Shown: positions 52,103 through 61,862, numbered from the stretch's first letter. The stretch is DNA of 64,000 bases from Bryobacterales bacterium (GCA_016713735.1 JADJOP010000034.1:124001-188000), one strand, 5' to 3'. A program made the numbers and translations. Notes: generated from the sequence alone by a model not told the origin.

Positions 52103-54097
52103 TCAAGGGGCGCCGGACTCGGGGTCAGCAAAGGAGGGTGTGAAGCAGTAGTTGGCGACGGGGGCAGAGCCGGCTTGGAGGACGAGGCAGAAATCGCCCG
52201 AGGATGAGGCGGCGGGCGCATCGAGCATGGAGCGGAGGGTGAGGAGGGGGTCGATTGTGCCCTGGGAGCCGGTTTTTGGGACGCTGCCGGTGAGGAGCCA
52301 GAAGTCGGCGGGTGTGGCGCGGCGGATGAAGTCCTTGCGGGCGGTTGCGGGCGGGGCGACGCCGCCATTGTAGAGCTTCAGATAGTGGAAGGGGGAGATC
52401 CACTGATCCTCACAGTAGGACATGATGTCGTTAAAGCGTTGAGGCTGGTAGACTCTCGCGGTCCGCCCGCTCACGCCGATTTCGCGGATACCGGCTGAGT
52501 CAGGGTATGGCCAGTCGGTGTTTGAGGAGTTGGAAGTGTCGCATTCCGCCGAGGTGGCGGTGTGATTCAGCGCGTAGTTGTGGCCGAGCTCATGGGCGGC
52601 GGTGAGGGCGTTGAAGTGGTCGGAGCCGAGAAACTCGACGTTGAAGCTGGCGCGGCCGTTGTTAGCGCCGCGTCCCAGGTAGCCGAGGCCGCCATAATCG
52701 GGGTTGAAACCATCCGGGATCCAGGCGAGCAGATTGTCGAAGATCTGACCTTCGGCCTGAACCGTTGCATAGAGACGTCTGACCCAGTCGAGAAAGGCGT
52801 TCGCTGTCGTGGGAGTGCTGATTGAGCGGGAATACACCTGCTCGGGGATTGCGAGAGGTGAGTAGGTGAGTTTGGTCTCAGCGACGGGAAAGAGCTGGGG
52901 GATCATGTAGCCGTAGGAGCTGATCAAGCCGGAGGGACATTCCTTGGGAAGGCCGGGGAGCTCGATGCAGACGGGCAGGTAGCGCAGGGAGATGGATGGT
53001 TTGGGGTTGAAGGTCACCGTTGTTGTGGCGGTGTTGTTGCCGAAGCTGGATTCGTCGATGGTCCGGTCCGGGTTGATCTCGGCGGTAAGTTCCAGCGGCC
53101 CGGCCGCGGTCCACGCCACAGGCAAGCGGAAGCCGTGAGCGATTCCGCCGCGGCGAGGAGTGCGCCAGGTTTCGGTGAGGTTGATGGTGTTGACCATGGG
53201 GGAGGTGGGGAGTTCAGCGCCGTTGCGGAAGCCGCGCAGGATCATGGGAATTCCTCGCACGGGTTCGGTGTCGGAAGAGACGAGTTTGGCGAGGACGCGG
53301 ACAACGGTGTACTTGTCGGCGACGAGGGGGATGCTGTTGTCGGCATGCTGGGTGACCTGGAAGACCTCGATGTGGTCGATGCCGAAGTCGACGGCGGCGG
53401 AGAATTTGTAGATGGCCTCGACGGTGATGGTGTAGACACCGCCGCGCCAGCCGGGGTCGCCGAACTGGTTGCCGTGGGCGAGGTCAACGACGCCTTCGAA
53501 GGTGAGAGCGGCTTCGAAGGCGGTGACCTGGTTGTTCTGTTTGACGACGCTGCCGGGGACGAGGGTGAGGAAGCGGGCCTGGTTGAGGGTGCAGGCGGAG
53601 GTGACGGCGAGGTCGGCGGAGCCCTGGCCTTCGAGGTTATTGTTCACGCTTTTCTGGGCGTTGGCGCACTGGCCTCCGGTGAACTCCTTGAGGGTGGTGC
53701 GGGAGAAGAAGGAGTGGGATTCGCTGGTGGTGTCGACGTAGCCGCCGGAGCCTGCGATGGAGAGGGAGATGGCGTCCTGGGCGGGGGCGACGAGGGGAAC
53801 GGTGGTGGCGTTATCGGCGGGGAGGGCGGCGTTGATGGGCGAGGTGGGCAGGACCCAGGTGAGGCGGATGTTGTCGGAGGTGAAGGAGGGGCAGCTCAGG
53901 CCACCGGCGAAGTCGGCCGTGCGGGCGGTGGGGGAGAGAGCCTGGATGTTTGTGGAGTTGACGGTTGTGCCGCAGCCCTGGCGGATGTGGCGGAAGGTGG
54001 CGCGCTGGCGGTCGAGTTTGCCGGCGAAACCGGTTTGTGCCTGGAGAGGGAGAATCTGGACGCAGAGGAATAGAATTGCCGCAACCAGGTTTTTCAT
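52103..54097 (-). CDS. Secreted zinc metalloprotease (metzincin-type)
   Basis: This 664-aa ORF has a signal peptide (MKNLVAAILFLCVQILPLQAQ) and a long N-terminal region with CARDB-like strands (LTAEINPDRTIDESSFGNN). The extended zinc site AAHELGHNYALNH is near residue 510, with a Met-turn at DIMSYCEDQW. The ORF stops at a TGA just after YCFTPSFADPESGAP, but the following sequence reads on into Ig-like modules, so the protein is probably longer in nature. It is likely a cell-surface protease. Confidence 0.83.
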   Translation of the reverse strand: MKNLVAAILFLCVQILPLQAQTGFAGKLDRQRATFRHIRQGCGTTVNSTNIQALSPTARTADFAGGLSCPSFTSDNIRLTWVLPTSPINAALPADNATTVPLVAPAQDAISLSIAGSGGYVDTTSESHSFFSRTTLKEFTGGQCANAQKSVNNNLEGQGSADLAVTSACTLNQARFLTLVPGSVVKQNNQVTAFEAALTFEGVVDLAHGNQFGDPGWRGGVYTITVEAIYKFSAAVDFGIDHIEVFQVTQHADNSIPLVADKYTVVRVLAKLVSSDTEPVRGIPMILRGFRNGAELPTSPMVNTINLTETWRTPRRGGIAHGFRLPVAWTAAGPLELTAEINPDRTIDESSFGNNTATTTVTFNPKPSISLRYLPVCIELPGLPKECPSGLISSYGYMIPQLFPVAETKLTYSPLAIPEQVYSRSISTPTTANAFLDWVRRLYATVQAEGQIFDNLLAWIPDGFNPDYGGLGYLGRGANNGRASFNVEFLGSDHFNALTAAHELGHNYALNHTATSAECDTSNSSNTDWPYPDSAGIREIGVSGRTARVYQPQRFNDIMSYCEDQWISPFHYLKLYNGGVAPPATARKDFIRRATPADFWLLTGSVPKTGSQGTIDPLLTLRSMLDAPAASSSGDFCLVLQAGSAPVANYCFTPSFADPESGAP

Positions 54098-54139
54098 GGC
54101 TGCAATTGTAAGCGCAGATTGTGGCGAGTGGAAAGGAAA

Positions 54140-56763
54140 TCAAAAAGAAAGCTTCATCTGAAAACGGAAGGCGCGGCCGTCGTTGAGGGTGTTGGTGATG
54201 AAGCCGAAGCTGGGGCTGGAGAGTTCGCGCCAGGGCTCGGCGAATTGGGGGGTGTTGAAGGCGTTGACGGCTTCGGCGCGGAGGTGGAGGCGGAGGTCGG
54301 AGGGGAGGGTGAAGGCGCGTTGGAGGGAGAGGTTGACGTTGCCGATGCCGGCTTTGCGGAAGGTGTTGGAGCCGAGGTTGCCGCGGAGGTCGGTGGGGGC
54401 GATGTAGGAGAAGGCGGAGGTGGGGAGCAGGGCGCGGGAGGTGTCGGGGTGGCCGGCGGTGCGGCCGAGGATGGAGGGGTCGAGGATGTTGGGGCGGTCG
54501 CCCTGGTCGCCGTCGACGTTGCCGAAGCCGGGGGCGTCGGAGCCGCTGAAGACGGTGAAGGGGGTTCCGGTTTTGACGAGGGTGACGGCGGAGAGCTCCC
54601 AGTGGGAGGCGAGGCGGGTGAGGCGGGGGCGGCGGCGAGGCGGGGGGGGGAGTAGTTGGCGCGGAGGAGGAAGGCGTGGCGCTGATCGAAGACGCTGGGG
54701 CCGCGCATGTCGCTCCAAACGAAAAATTCGCTTTGGGCGAGGCCCTGGCGGCCGTCGTCGCCGGCTCCGGGGGAGGTGTAATAGCCGCCGAGGTCGAGGG
54801 CCTTGCTCCACCAGTAGGAGGCGTCCCAGGAGAAGCCGTGGAAGCCGGGCATGACGAGGGTGGCGCGGCCGGCGTCGAAGTAGCCGCGAGAGCCGTTGAC
54901 GATGCGGCGGTGGTCAAAGTAGAGCGGGTTGGGGCGGCGGGCATTGATGGTGGCGGTGGTTTGGGGAACGCCGGGGACGGGGACGGCGCGGTTGGTAAAC
55001 CACATGAAGAGGAGCTTGTTGGAGCGGCTGCCGAGGTAGCCGAGCTGGAGGCGGAGGTGGCGGCTGAGGCGGGGCTCCCAGATGAGGTTGTAGTGGTGGA
55101 CGTAGGGGCTGCGGAGGCGGGTGTCGACATCGACAAAGGTGCTGCGGGCGGTGGGGTCGACGGGGATGTTGAGCTGTTGGAAGGGGAGGAGGAGGTCGGG
55201 GACCTGGATTTCGAACTTTTGATTGAGGGGCGGGTTGTAGCGGGTTTGGCCGTAGGTGACGGGGAAGATTTCGCTGTAGTGGAGGCCGTAGACGGCGCGG
55301 AGGGCTCCGGCGCGGCCGGGTAGCTGGAAGGCGAGGCCGAGGCGGGGGGCGAGGTTGTTGCGGTCGCTGGGATAGGGGACGGGGGTGAGGCGGTTGGCTT
55401 CGGTGGGGGCGCCGGCGAACTCCCAGCGCAGGCCGTAGGAGAGCTGGAGCCAGGGGGTGGCGCGCCACTGGTCGCCGAGGAAGAGGAAGGGTTCCCAGGT
55501 GCGGAAGGCGCGGGTGGCGTTGCCGGTGGCGCCGGAGAAGCGGCTGGGGATGCCAAGGAGGAAGTTGGTCATCACGTCGCGGCCGAAGTCGTTGCGGAAA
55601 TAGAGATTGCCGCGGTGGGAGGAGGCTTCGAAGCCGTTGACCTGGCGGCGGACGAGTTCGCCGCCGGCGTACCAGTTGTGGGCGCCGCGGGCTTGTTGAA
55701 GGGAGGCCGAGAGCCGGTAGCGGTTCTGGGCGCGGTCAATGGGAATGGAGGAGCCGGGGCCGAGGGTGGTGATGACGTTGGAGAAGTTGACCTGGGGGCC
55801 GACGGCGTTGGGCTCAGGGACCAGCAGGGAGGTGACGCGGTCGAAGGCGGCGGAGGTTTGGGTGACGGTTTGGGCGGTCCAGTTGCGGTTCCAGGTGAGG
55901 GTGGCGGTGTTGGCCTTGGTGGTGGTGTCGGGGTTCTGGCCGGCGACGAGTTGGAAGGCGTCGACGAATTGGGAGGTGAAGTGGTAGCGGGCGAAGAGAG
56001 AGTCGCGGGTGGTGAGCTGGTGGTCGAGGCGGAGGGAGGCGTTGTTGTCGTTGAGGGCTTGGGGGGCGTTGGTGTTGAGGGCGCGTTCGTTGATGTCGGT
56101 GCGGTTGGGGAGTTCGGCGGGGAAGCCGTCGAGGAAGCGCTGGATGAGGGCGCGGCGGGCGGGGTCGGCGATGCGGGGGGTGCGTTCGTCGGCGCGGGGG
56201 ACGAGGACGTTGCCGTTGACGAAGCCGCGGACGCGGTTTTGCGAGCCGTCGAAGGTGGCGTGGGTGGAGGGGGCGAGGCGGAAGGTGACGGTGGCGCCGT
56301 ACTGGTTTTCGTGGGCGGGTTTGAGTTCGCCGACGGTGAAGAAGGAGCGGGCGTTGAAGACACTGTTGCCGTGGGTGAAGAAGAGGCTGCCGTGCCAGGG
56401 AGCGGGTTTGGCGGGGGCGATGTGGACGGCGGCGGAGGGGGCGACGCCGAACTCGCCGCCGAAATAGGAGCGATCGGACCGGAATTCGGGGAAGAGGGTG
56501 GCGGTGGTGCCGGTGCGGGTGTTCAGTTCCTTGAGGGCGTTGTTGTCGATCAGGTTGAACTGGACATTTTCATTGCGGCGGCTTTCGCCGTTTTGGGCGT
56601 TAGTTTTGCCGAGGAGGTTGAGGTCGGTGCGTTGAGGGGGAGGGGTGGATTCAGGGGCGGGTTTGGAGGGTTCGGGTTCGGACTTTTGGGGGGTGGCGGC
56701 GGGGGCGGCGGCGCTTGCGCAGAGGAGCGCGAGCAGGAGCGCGGCCGTGCGGGAGCGGAGCAT
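54140..56763 (-). pseudogene. Oar/TonB-dependent-receptor-like outer-membrane protein, out of frame at a G9 tract
   Basis: The start at 56763 gives MLRSRTAALLLALLCASAAA as signal peptide; an upstream in-frame ATG exists. About 700 residues of barrel follow (RDSLFARYHFTSQFVDAFQL, NWYAGGELVRRQVNGFE, WLQLSYGLRWEFAGAPTEAN, LRLQLGYLGSRSNKL). At a run of nine Gs (54642-54650) the frame shifts. The proper end lies in another frame: LASHWELSAVTLVKTGTPF, LRAEAVNAFNTPQF, then RFQMKLSF at 54140, with the C-terminal Phe of OM proteins. One more base in the run restores an 870-aa protein. The N-terminal carboxypeptidase-regulatory domain of many Oar proteins is not seen. Confidence 0.82.
54642..54650 (-). 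repeat. G9 homopolymer inside the outer-membrane receptor gene
   Basis: Nine Gs on the plus strand (Cs in the coding strand) encode the YSPPR region. It is the second longest single-base run noticed, and the frame changes exactly there. Confidence 0.88.
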
Positions 56764-56833
56764 TTCATCGATTATGGCAGTTTGGTGACGGTTGGATGGC
56801 GGGAATTCGCGGGGTATACTGCCGTGATCCGTC

Positions 56834-57565
56834 ATGACCCGAATCCTGCTGGTGTTCGTCGCGATGAACCTGATGGCGCAGGCGCCGTGGGTGGATTTGT
56901 TTGACGGGCGGTCAATGGAGGGTTGGCGGGCTCCGGTGACGGCGGGGTTGGAACGGGGGAGCTGGCGGGTGGAAGACGGGGCGCTGCGGCCGGTGGGTGG
57001 GGGGAAGGTGATCGACCTGTGGACGGTGGGGAGCTACCGGAGCTTTGAGTTGGAGTTTGAGTTCAAGGTGGACGCGGGGGCGAATGGGGGGATCAAGTAC
57101 CTGGTGCAATATGGCGCGGCGCTGCGGCAGCGGGGAGGGAAAGGACCGATGTTGGCGGCCTCGGAGACGGAGGAGCGGGTGGGGGATGTGTATGTAGAAG
57201 GCACGGCGGGGTTGGAGTATCAGATTGTGGACGATGCGGCGCGGGAGGCGCGAGATCCGAAGCGGAGGTCGGGAGCGCTGTATGCGCTGGTGGCACCGAG
57301 CGATCCGCCGGCGGTGGGGCCGGGGGTGTTTCACAGGGGCCGGATTGTGGTGAAGCGCGATGAAGTTGAGCACTATCTGGATGGCAAGCGGGTGGTGCGG
57401 ATGAGGCTGGGTTCGGCGGAGATGGGGGCGGCGTTCGATGCTTGCAAGGTGGAGTACATCCAGCGGCTGAGGCCGCTGGAGAAGCGGGAATCGCCGATTG
57501 CGATTACGCATCATGGGTCGGCGGTGTGGTACCGGAATGTGCGGGTGCGGGCTCTGGCGGAGTAG
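56834..57565 (+). CDS. DUF1080 (3-keto-disaccharide hydrolase) domain protein
   Basis: This 243-aa protein has a signal peptide (MTRILLVFVAMNLMAQ) and a jelly-roll DUF1080 domain: VDLFDGRSMEGWRAP, SFELEFEFKVDAGANGGIKY, GLEYQIVDD, SGALYALVAPSD, HYLDGKRVVR and ITHHGSAVWYRNVRVR. The family includes periplasmic enzymes hydrolysing 3-keto-glycosides. It is divergent from the receptor gene and may act on material the receptor imports, by inference. Confidence 0.92.
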   Translation: MTRILLVFVAMNLMAQAPWVDLFDGRSMEGWRAPVTAGLERGSWRVEDGALRPVGGGKVIDLWTVGSYRSFELEFEFKVDAGANGGIKYLVQYGAALRQRGGKGPMLAASETEERVGDVYVEGTAGLEYQIVDDAAREARDPKRRSGALYALVAPSDPPAVGPGVFHRGRIVVKRDEVEHYLDGKRVVRMRLGSAEMGAAFDACKVEYIQRLRPLEKRESPIAITHHGSAVWYRNVRVRALAE

Positions 57566-57570
57566 GCGGG

Positions 57571-58386
57571 TCAGGCGGGTTGGGGGTGGAGGCTGGCGGG
57601 GATGCCTTCGCGGTAGGAGGGGTAGCGGAGGGTGAGGGAGAGGGCGCGGCGGATGGCGGAGCCGTCGACCTGGCGGTTGGCGCGGCGGGTGTCGTCGCCG
57701 GGGAGGCGTTCGGTGAATTCGGGCATGGGGACGTGGAGGAGTTGGGCGCAGAAGGCGGCGATGTCGCGGGCCGGGCAGGGGTGGGCGTCGGCGACGGGGA
57801 AGGCTCCGGTGAGGGGGGAGTCGAGGGCGGCGAGGCAGTGGGCGGCGAGGTCGTCGACGTGGATGCGGCTGATGAAGTTGGAGCCGTCGCCGGGGAGGCG
57901 GTAGCGGCCTTCGAGCATGGACTGATGGACGCCGCGGGCGGGTCCGTAGATGGCGGCGGGGCGGAGGATGAGGGTGGACCAGGGTCCGGCGGCGAGGGTT
58001 TGTTCTTCTTGCAGGCGGAGGGCTTCGCGTTCGTGGCGGGGGGCGGGAGGCGTGGTTTCGTCGACGTGGTGGGTGTCGCCGTAGACGCCGGTGGTGGAGA
58101 GGTAGACGACGCGGGCGGCGTTGTCGAGAAGGGGGGTGACGGTGGGGGCGGTGGGTTGGTAGCCGTGGGGGGTGCGGAGCACGGGGAGGGAGTAAAGGAC
58201 GCGGGCGCCGGGGGCAAGGGCGCCGGTAAGGTGGGCGTGGGTGGCGGGGTCGAGGATGTCGAAGGGGAGCGAGCCGTTGCGGACCGAGGTGCGGAACTCG
58301 ATGACGGTGCGGCCGAGAGCGCGGAGGGATTGGGCCACGCGGTGGCCGGTGTAGCCGGAGCCGAGGATGAGGTAAGGGGTGGTCAC
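57571..58386 (-). CDS. NAD(P)-dependent epimerase/dehydratase-like (extended SDR)
   Basis: This 271-aa protein starts at a GTG. The dinucleotide site is YLILGSGYTGHRVAQSL; the SDR-like active region VVYLSTTGVYGDTHHVDE supplies Ser/Thr and Tyr, although the usual YxxxK lysine is not obvious. LRPAAIYGPARG is typical of this family. It is similar to YeeZ-like proteins of unknown substrate. It begins one base from the end of the DCC-protein gene upstream. Confidence 0.82.
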   Translation of the reverse strand: MTTPYLILGSGYTGHRVAQSLRALGRTVIEFRTSVRNGSLPFDILDPATHAHLTGALAPGARVLYSLPVLRTPHGYQPTAPTVTPLLDNAARVVYLSTTGVYGDTHHVDETTPPAPRHEREALRLQEEQTLAAGPWSTLILRPAAIYGPARGVHQSMLEGRYRLPGDGSNFISRIHVDDLAAHCLAALDSPLTGAFPVADAHPCPARDIAAFCAQLLHVPMPEFTERLPGDDTRRANRQVDGSAIRRALSLTLRYPSYREGIPASLHPQPA

Positions 58387-58387
58387 G

Positions 58388-58807
58388 CTAGCGGGGGTCT
58401 CCGGTGGGCGGCTTCCATTCGCACTGCTCTTCGCCCATGATGCGGAGGCGGTTGCGGGCGACCCAGGCGTAGGCGGGGTCGCCGAGGGGGTTGGAGAGAG
58501 GGGAGAACATGATGAAGAGGGCGGCGGCGGTGATGGCGAGGGCGAGGGGTGGGTTGAGTCCGGCGAGGATGAGGAGGGCGGCGGCGAGGGCGGCGGCGAG
58601 GTAGGTGGCGGGGGTCCAGAGGGCCATGCGTTTGACGGCGCGCCAGCCGCGGTGTTCGGCGGGGCCGTCGAGGAGGACGATGGCGCCCATACGTTGGGGG
58701 GAGGGGGTCCACTGGAAGTGGCCGAGCCAGTCGAGGCGCTCGCCGAGGCGCTTGGAGCGGTTGCAGAAGCGGCAGCCGGCGTCGTAGAGGATTGTTGCTT
58801 TTGCCAT
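58388..58807 (-). CDS. DCC (DUF393) thiol-disulfide-like membrane protein
   Basis: This 139-aa protein has the N-terminal ILYDAGCRFCNRSKRLGERLD, bearing the DxxCxxC motif of the DCC family, a thioredoxin-like group. Two membrane helices follow (TYLAAALAAALLILAGL, LALAITAAALFIMFSPL), then NPLGDPAYAWVARNRLRIMG, which is typical of the family. Redox function is inferred. It is co-transcribed with the epimerase-like gene. Confidence 0.83.
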   Translation of the reverse strand: MAKATILYDAGCRFCNRSKRLGERLDWLGHFQWTPSPQRMGAIVLLDGPAEHRGWRAVKRMALWTPATYLAAALAAALLILAGLNPPLALAITAAALFIMFSPLSNPLGDPAYAWVARNRLRIMGEEQCEWKPPTGDPR

Positions 58808-58925
58808 GGATTGCCCCTATAGTCCCTAGTGATCTGGGTAATTCTATTTTCGCGCGTATGAGAGGGAAAGACACTGTGCTGGTCCCATGAGGGGCGGCCG
58901 CAGGGTGGCTGGGAAGAGGTTCCGC

Positions 58926-60881
58926 ATGAAATTCCGTATGAATCTACTGATGACGGCGGTTGTGTTTCCGGTGCTGCTCGTGGCGCAAGGCGCGACGGAA
59001 CGCACAGCGGTGTTCTCGATGATCCGGGAGAACCGGATGAGTGAGTTGCAGAGCTGGGTGAAGAAGAACAGGCCGGACAGCGTCGCCGATAAGCTGGGCA
59101 ACCAGCCGCTGCACCACGCGGCGTTGTATGGTTCGCCGGAGGCTGTGAAGGTGTTGCTGGAGGCGGGCGCTCCGACGGAGGTGAGGAATACGGGCGAGGT
59201 GACGCCGCTGATTTACGCGGCGACGGACCTGGCGAAGGTGAAGCTGCTGGTGGCCAAGGGCGCGGACGTGAAGGCGGTGTCGAGGCAGGGGCGGACGGCG
59301 TTGCACGTGGCCGCGGGGTCGACGGATGCTCTGGCGATTGCGAGGATGCTGCTGGCCAAGGGCGCCGATGTGAATGCCGCCGATGGACTGGGGCAGACGC
59401 CGCTGATCTGCGCCGAGATGAGCCAGACGGAGTTGATCGGACTGCTGGTGCGCAGCGGGGCGGATGTGAACGCGACGAGCGCGAGCGGGACGACGGCGCT
59501 GATGAACGCGGCGGGGTCGAACAACGTGGCGGCGGCGAGGCTGCTGTTGAGCAAGGGCGCCAAGGTGAATGCTGCGAACACGATGGGGGGGCGGGTGCCG
59601 CGCGGTGAGATTGCGCTGAAGAAGCTGACGCCGTTGATGCTGGCCGCGCCTTATGGATCGGCGGCGCTGGTGAAGGTGTTGCTGGACGCAGGGGCGGACG
59701 TGACGCCGCGGGATGTGCGGGGGATGACGGCGCTGATGCTGGCGCTGGGGAGCGACCACCAGGATGCGGGGACGGTGCAACTGCTGCTGGCGGCGGGATC
59801 GGATGTGAACGCCAAGGACGCCAATGGAGAGACGGTGATGGACTGGGAGCGGAAGAATCCGAATCCGGCTATTTTGAACCTATTGAACGCGAAGAACGCG
59901 AAGGGGGCAGTGATGGCGGTGGCGGCTCCGAAGGCGGGCCAGCCGGTGGCGCTGCAGGAGGCGGTTGCGCGGGGGTTGCGGCTGATGGAGAGGTCGAGCC
60001 CGACGTTTTTCAAAGACGGCGGGTGTGTGTCGTGCCACCACCAGGTGCCGGCGGCGATGGCGGTGAAGGCGGTGCGCGAGGCGGGGTTGGCGTATAACCG
60101 GGTGGCGGCGGCCGAGCAGGCCAAGACGATCACGGCGGTGACGGTACCGTTTGGGGCGTCGATGCTGCAAGGGCAGGAGATTGGGGGTGGGACGGACTCA
60201 GCCACCTCTGCGGCGTTGGGGGCGATGGCGTATGGGATTGAGGCCGGGGCGGCGTCGGATTTGTTGGTGCACTACATTGCGTCGAAACAGAAGCCGGATG
60301 GATCGTGGAGTTTGCAGGGCGTGGGCCGGCCGCCGATGGAAGAGACCGACATGGCGCGGACGGCCTATGCGGTAAAGGTGTTGCAGCATTATGGATGGGC
60401 TGGGCGGAAGGCGGAGTTCACGGAGCGGATTGAGCGGGCGAAGGGGTGGCTGGAGTCGGCGGTGGCGACGACGACCTATGATGAGGCGGAGCTGTTGCTG
60501 GGCCTGGTGTGGACGGATTCGAAGAAGGCGGAGGCGGTGAGGCAGCGGTTGATCGCCCTGCAGCGGGCCGATGGGGGATGGGCGCAGAAGGCGGAGATGG
60601 CGCCGGATGCCTACGCGACGGGGCTGGCGCTGTATGCGCTGCGCGAGGGAGGCATGGCGGTGACTCACCCGGTGTATGGGAAGGGCGTGGAGTATTTGCG
60701 GCGGACGCAACTGGCGGATGGGTCGTGGTTTGTGGCGAGCCGGGCGCCGAAGTTCCAGCCATATTTCCAGAGCGGGTTTCCGCACGACCATGACCAGTGG
60801 ATTTCGGCGATTGCGACGGCGTATGCGGTGAGGGCGATGGCGCCGGCGGTGGCCGGTGAGCGGGTGGTGGCGGCGCGGTAG
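58926..60881 (+). CDS. Ankyrin-repeat protein fused to a terpene-cyclase-like alpha-barrel, with CxxCHH
   Basis: The start at 58926 has AGAGG seven bases upstream; the product is about 651 aa with a signal peptide (LLMTAVVFPVLLVAQG). Seven or so ankyrin repeats occupy residues 60-320 (QPLHHAALYGSPEAVKVLLE, GRTALHVAAG, TPLICAEMSQ, TALMNAAGSNN). Next comes CVSCHH near residue 367, a c-type-heme-like motif. A squalene-hopene-cyclase/prenyltransferase-like alpha/alpha barrel has QW-type repeats (QKPDGSWSLQG, LQRADGGWAQ, QLADGSWFV). The cyclase DxDD acid motif is not seen, so catalysis is doubtful; it may be a periplasmic scaffold or heme protein. Confidence 0.83.
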   Translation: MKFRMNLLMTAVVFPVLLVAQGATERTAVFSMIRENRMSELQSWVKKNRPDSVADKLGNQPLHHAALYGSPEAVKVLLEAGAPTEVRNTGEVTPLIYAATDLAKVKLLVAKGADVKAVSRQGRTALHVAAGSTDALAIARMLLAKGADVNAADGLGQTPLICAEMSQTELIGLLVRSGADVNATSASGTTALMNAAGSNNVAAARLLLSKGAKVNAANTMGGRVPRGEIALKKLTPLMLAAPYGSAALVKVLLDAGADVTPRDVRGMTALMLALGSDHQDAGTVQLLLAAGSDVNAKDANGETVMDWERKNPNPAILNLLNAKNAKGAVMAVAAPKAGQPVALQEAVARGLRLMERSSPTFFKDGGCVSCHHQVPAAMAVKAVREAGLAYNRVAAAEQAKTITAVTVPFGASMLQGQEIGGGTDSATSAALGAMAYGIEAGAASDLLVHYIASKQKPDGSWSLQGVGRPPMEETDMARTAYAVKVLQHYGWAGRKAEFTERIERAKGWLESAVATTTYDEAELLLGLVWTDSKKAEAVRQRLIALQRADGGWAQKAEMAPDAYATGLALYALREGGMAVTHPVYGKGVEYLRRTQLADGSWFVASRAPKFQPYFQSGFPHDHDQWISAIATAYAVRAMAPAVAGERVVAAR

Positions 60882-61011
60882 GGGTTTTGTAGGGAGGCGG
60901 GGCTGCAGCGCGGCGGTGGAATCTGCTATCGTCGTGACGAATCGGCCAAGGGCGAGTGGCCCCGCATCCAGTTGAAACCCAGACGGGGTGTAGCGCGTCA
61001 ATCCAGTTGTT

Positions 61012-61680
61012 ATGACGGGCTTAAGCGGCGTACTCCCCATCCCATTAGCCGGTTCCAAGGCGAAACCGAAGGCTCGCGTGGACTATCAGAATTCCGAGGA
61101 GGCACTACTCGTCAAGCGCGTCCAAAAGGGCGACGAGTTGGCATTCCGGGAGCTGGTGGACCGCTACCAGAGCAAGGTTTTCTCGATCATTTACGGGATC
61201 TTGCGGAGCCGGAACGACGCCGAGGACATCTCGCAGCAGGTGTTTGCGAAGATCTATTTCTCGATTGGCAATTTCGACTTCCGTTCGTCGCTGCTGACGT
61301 GGATCTACAAGATCACGGTGAATGAGTGCTACGACTATCTTCGGAAGAAGAAAGTGCGAAAGCTGGTATATGAGAGCGATTTCTCCGAGGAAGAGGCGCA
61401 GCGCATGGAGCGCTCCGAGCCCGCCGTGGAGAGCGCGGCTCCGATTGACCAGTCGCTGGCGAACCGGGATTTGATCCGGAAGCTGCTGGACCGGGTGTCG
61501 GAGGAAGACCGGCAGTTGTTGATGCTGAAGGAAGTGGAAGGCCACTCGGTGGAAGAGCTGGCGCAGATGATGGGGATGAACGAGAACACGATCAAAGTGA
61601 AGCTGTTCCGCGCCCGGCAGAAGCTGGTGAAGGCGGCGCAGCGGTTGATGCCCCGATGGAGTGGTTCGTTTGTGTTGTAG
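61012..61680 (+). CDS. ECF (sigma-70 family, RpoE-like) sigma factor
   Basis: This 222-aa protein has region 2 (LAFRELVDRYQSKVFSIIYG, RNDAEDISQQVFAKIY, SLLTWIYKITVNECYDYLRK). An acidic linker follows, then region 4 (LDRVSEEDRQLLMLKEVEGH, SVEELAQMMGMNENTIKVKL, FRARQKL). The first 20 residues are extra, and a GTG at 61078 could be an alternative start. It is followed by a membrane anti-sigma candidate and a Spy-like gene, so it probably controls an envelope response. Confidence 0.93.
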   Translation: MTGLSGVLPIPLAGSKAKPKARVDYQNSEEALLVKRVQKGDELAFRELVDRYQSKVFSIIYGILRSRNDAEDISQQVFAKIYFSIGNFDFRSSLLTWIYKITVNECYDYLRKKKVRKLVYESDFSEEEAQRMERSEPAVESAAPIDQSLANRDLIRKLLDRVSEEDRQLLMLKEVEGHSVEELAQMMGMNENTIKVKLFRARQKLVKAAQRLMPRWSGSFVL

Positions 61681-61744
61681 ATGCCGCCGCGGACGGAGCC
61701 AGGAGCGATAGCGCCGGGCGGCGGTTGAGAGCTAAGATGAAAAC

Positions 61745-61770
61745 TGTAAACGGACGTCAGATCCGTTACA
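61745..61770 (+). promoter_or_regulatory. Inverted repeat between sigma factor and anti-sigma-like gene
   Basis: TGTAA-A-CGGA, a 7-nt loop, then TCCG-TTACA: nine pairs with one bulged A, in the 182-bp gap after the sigma factor stop. It could be an attenuator/processing hairpin or an operator. No T-run follows directly. Confidence 0.45.
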
Positions 61771-61862
61771 ATTTGAGCTTCCGGGCAGGCGCAGAGAGCC
61801 GGGAACCGGGGGCCGTAAGCGCGCAGGTTTAGGCTGGCGCGAGATTTTCGAGGGAAGAAGAG

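Noticed and set aside
55615..56904. Plus-strand open frame of about 430 codons opposite the Oar-like receptor
   Set aside because: The Gly-Gly-Val repetitive translation is the mirror of barrel codons; the minus strand has the recognisable protein. Similar long shadows at 7289-8635 and 53135-54073 were rejected for the same reason.
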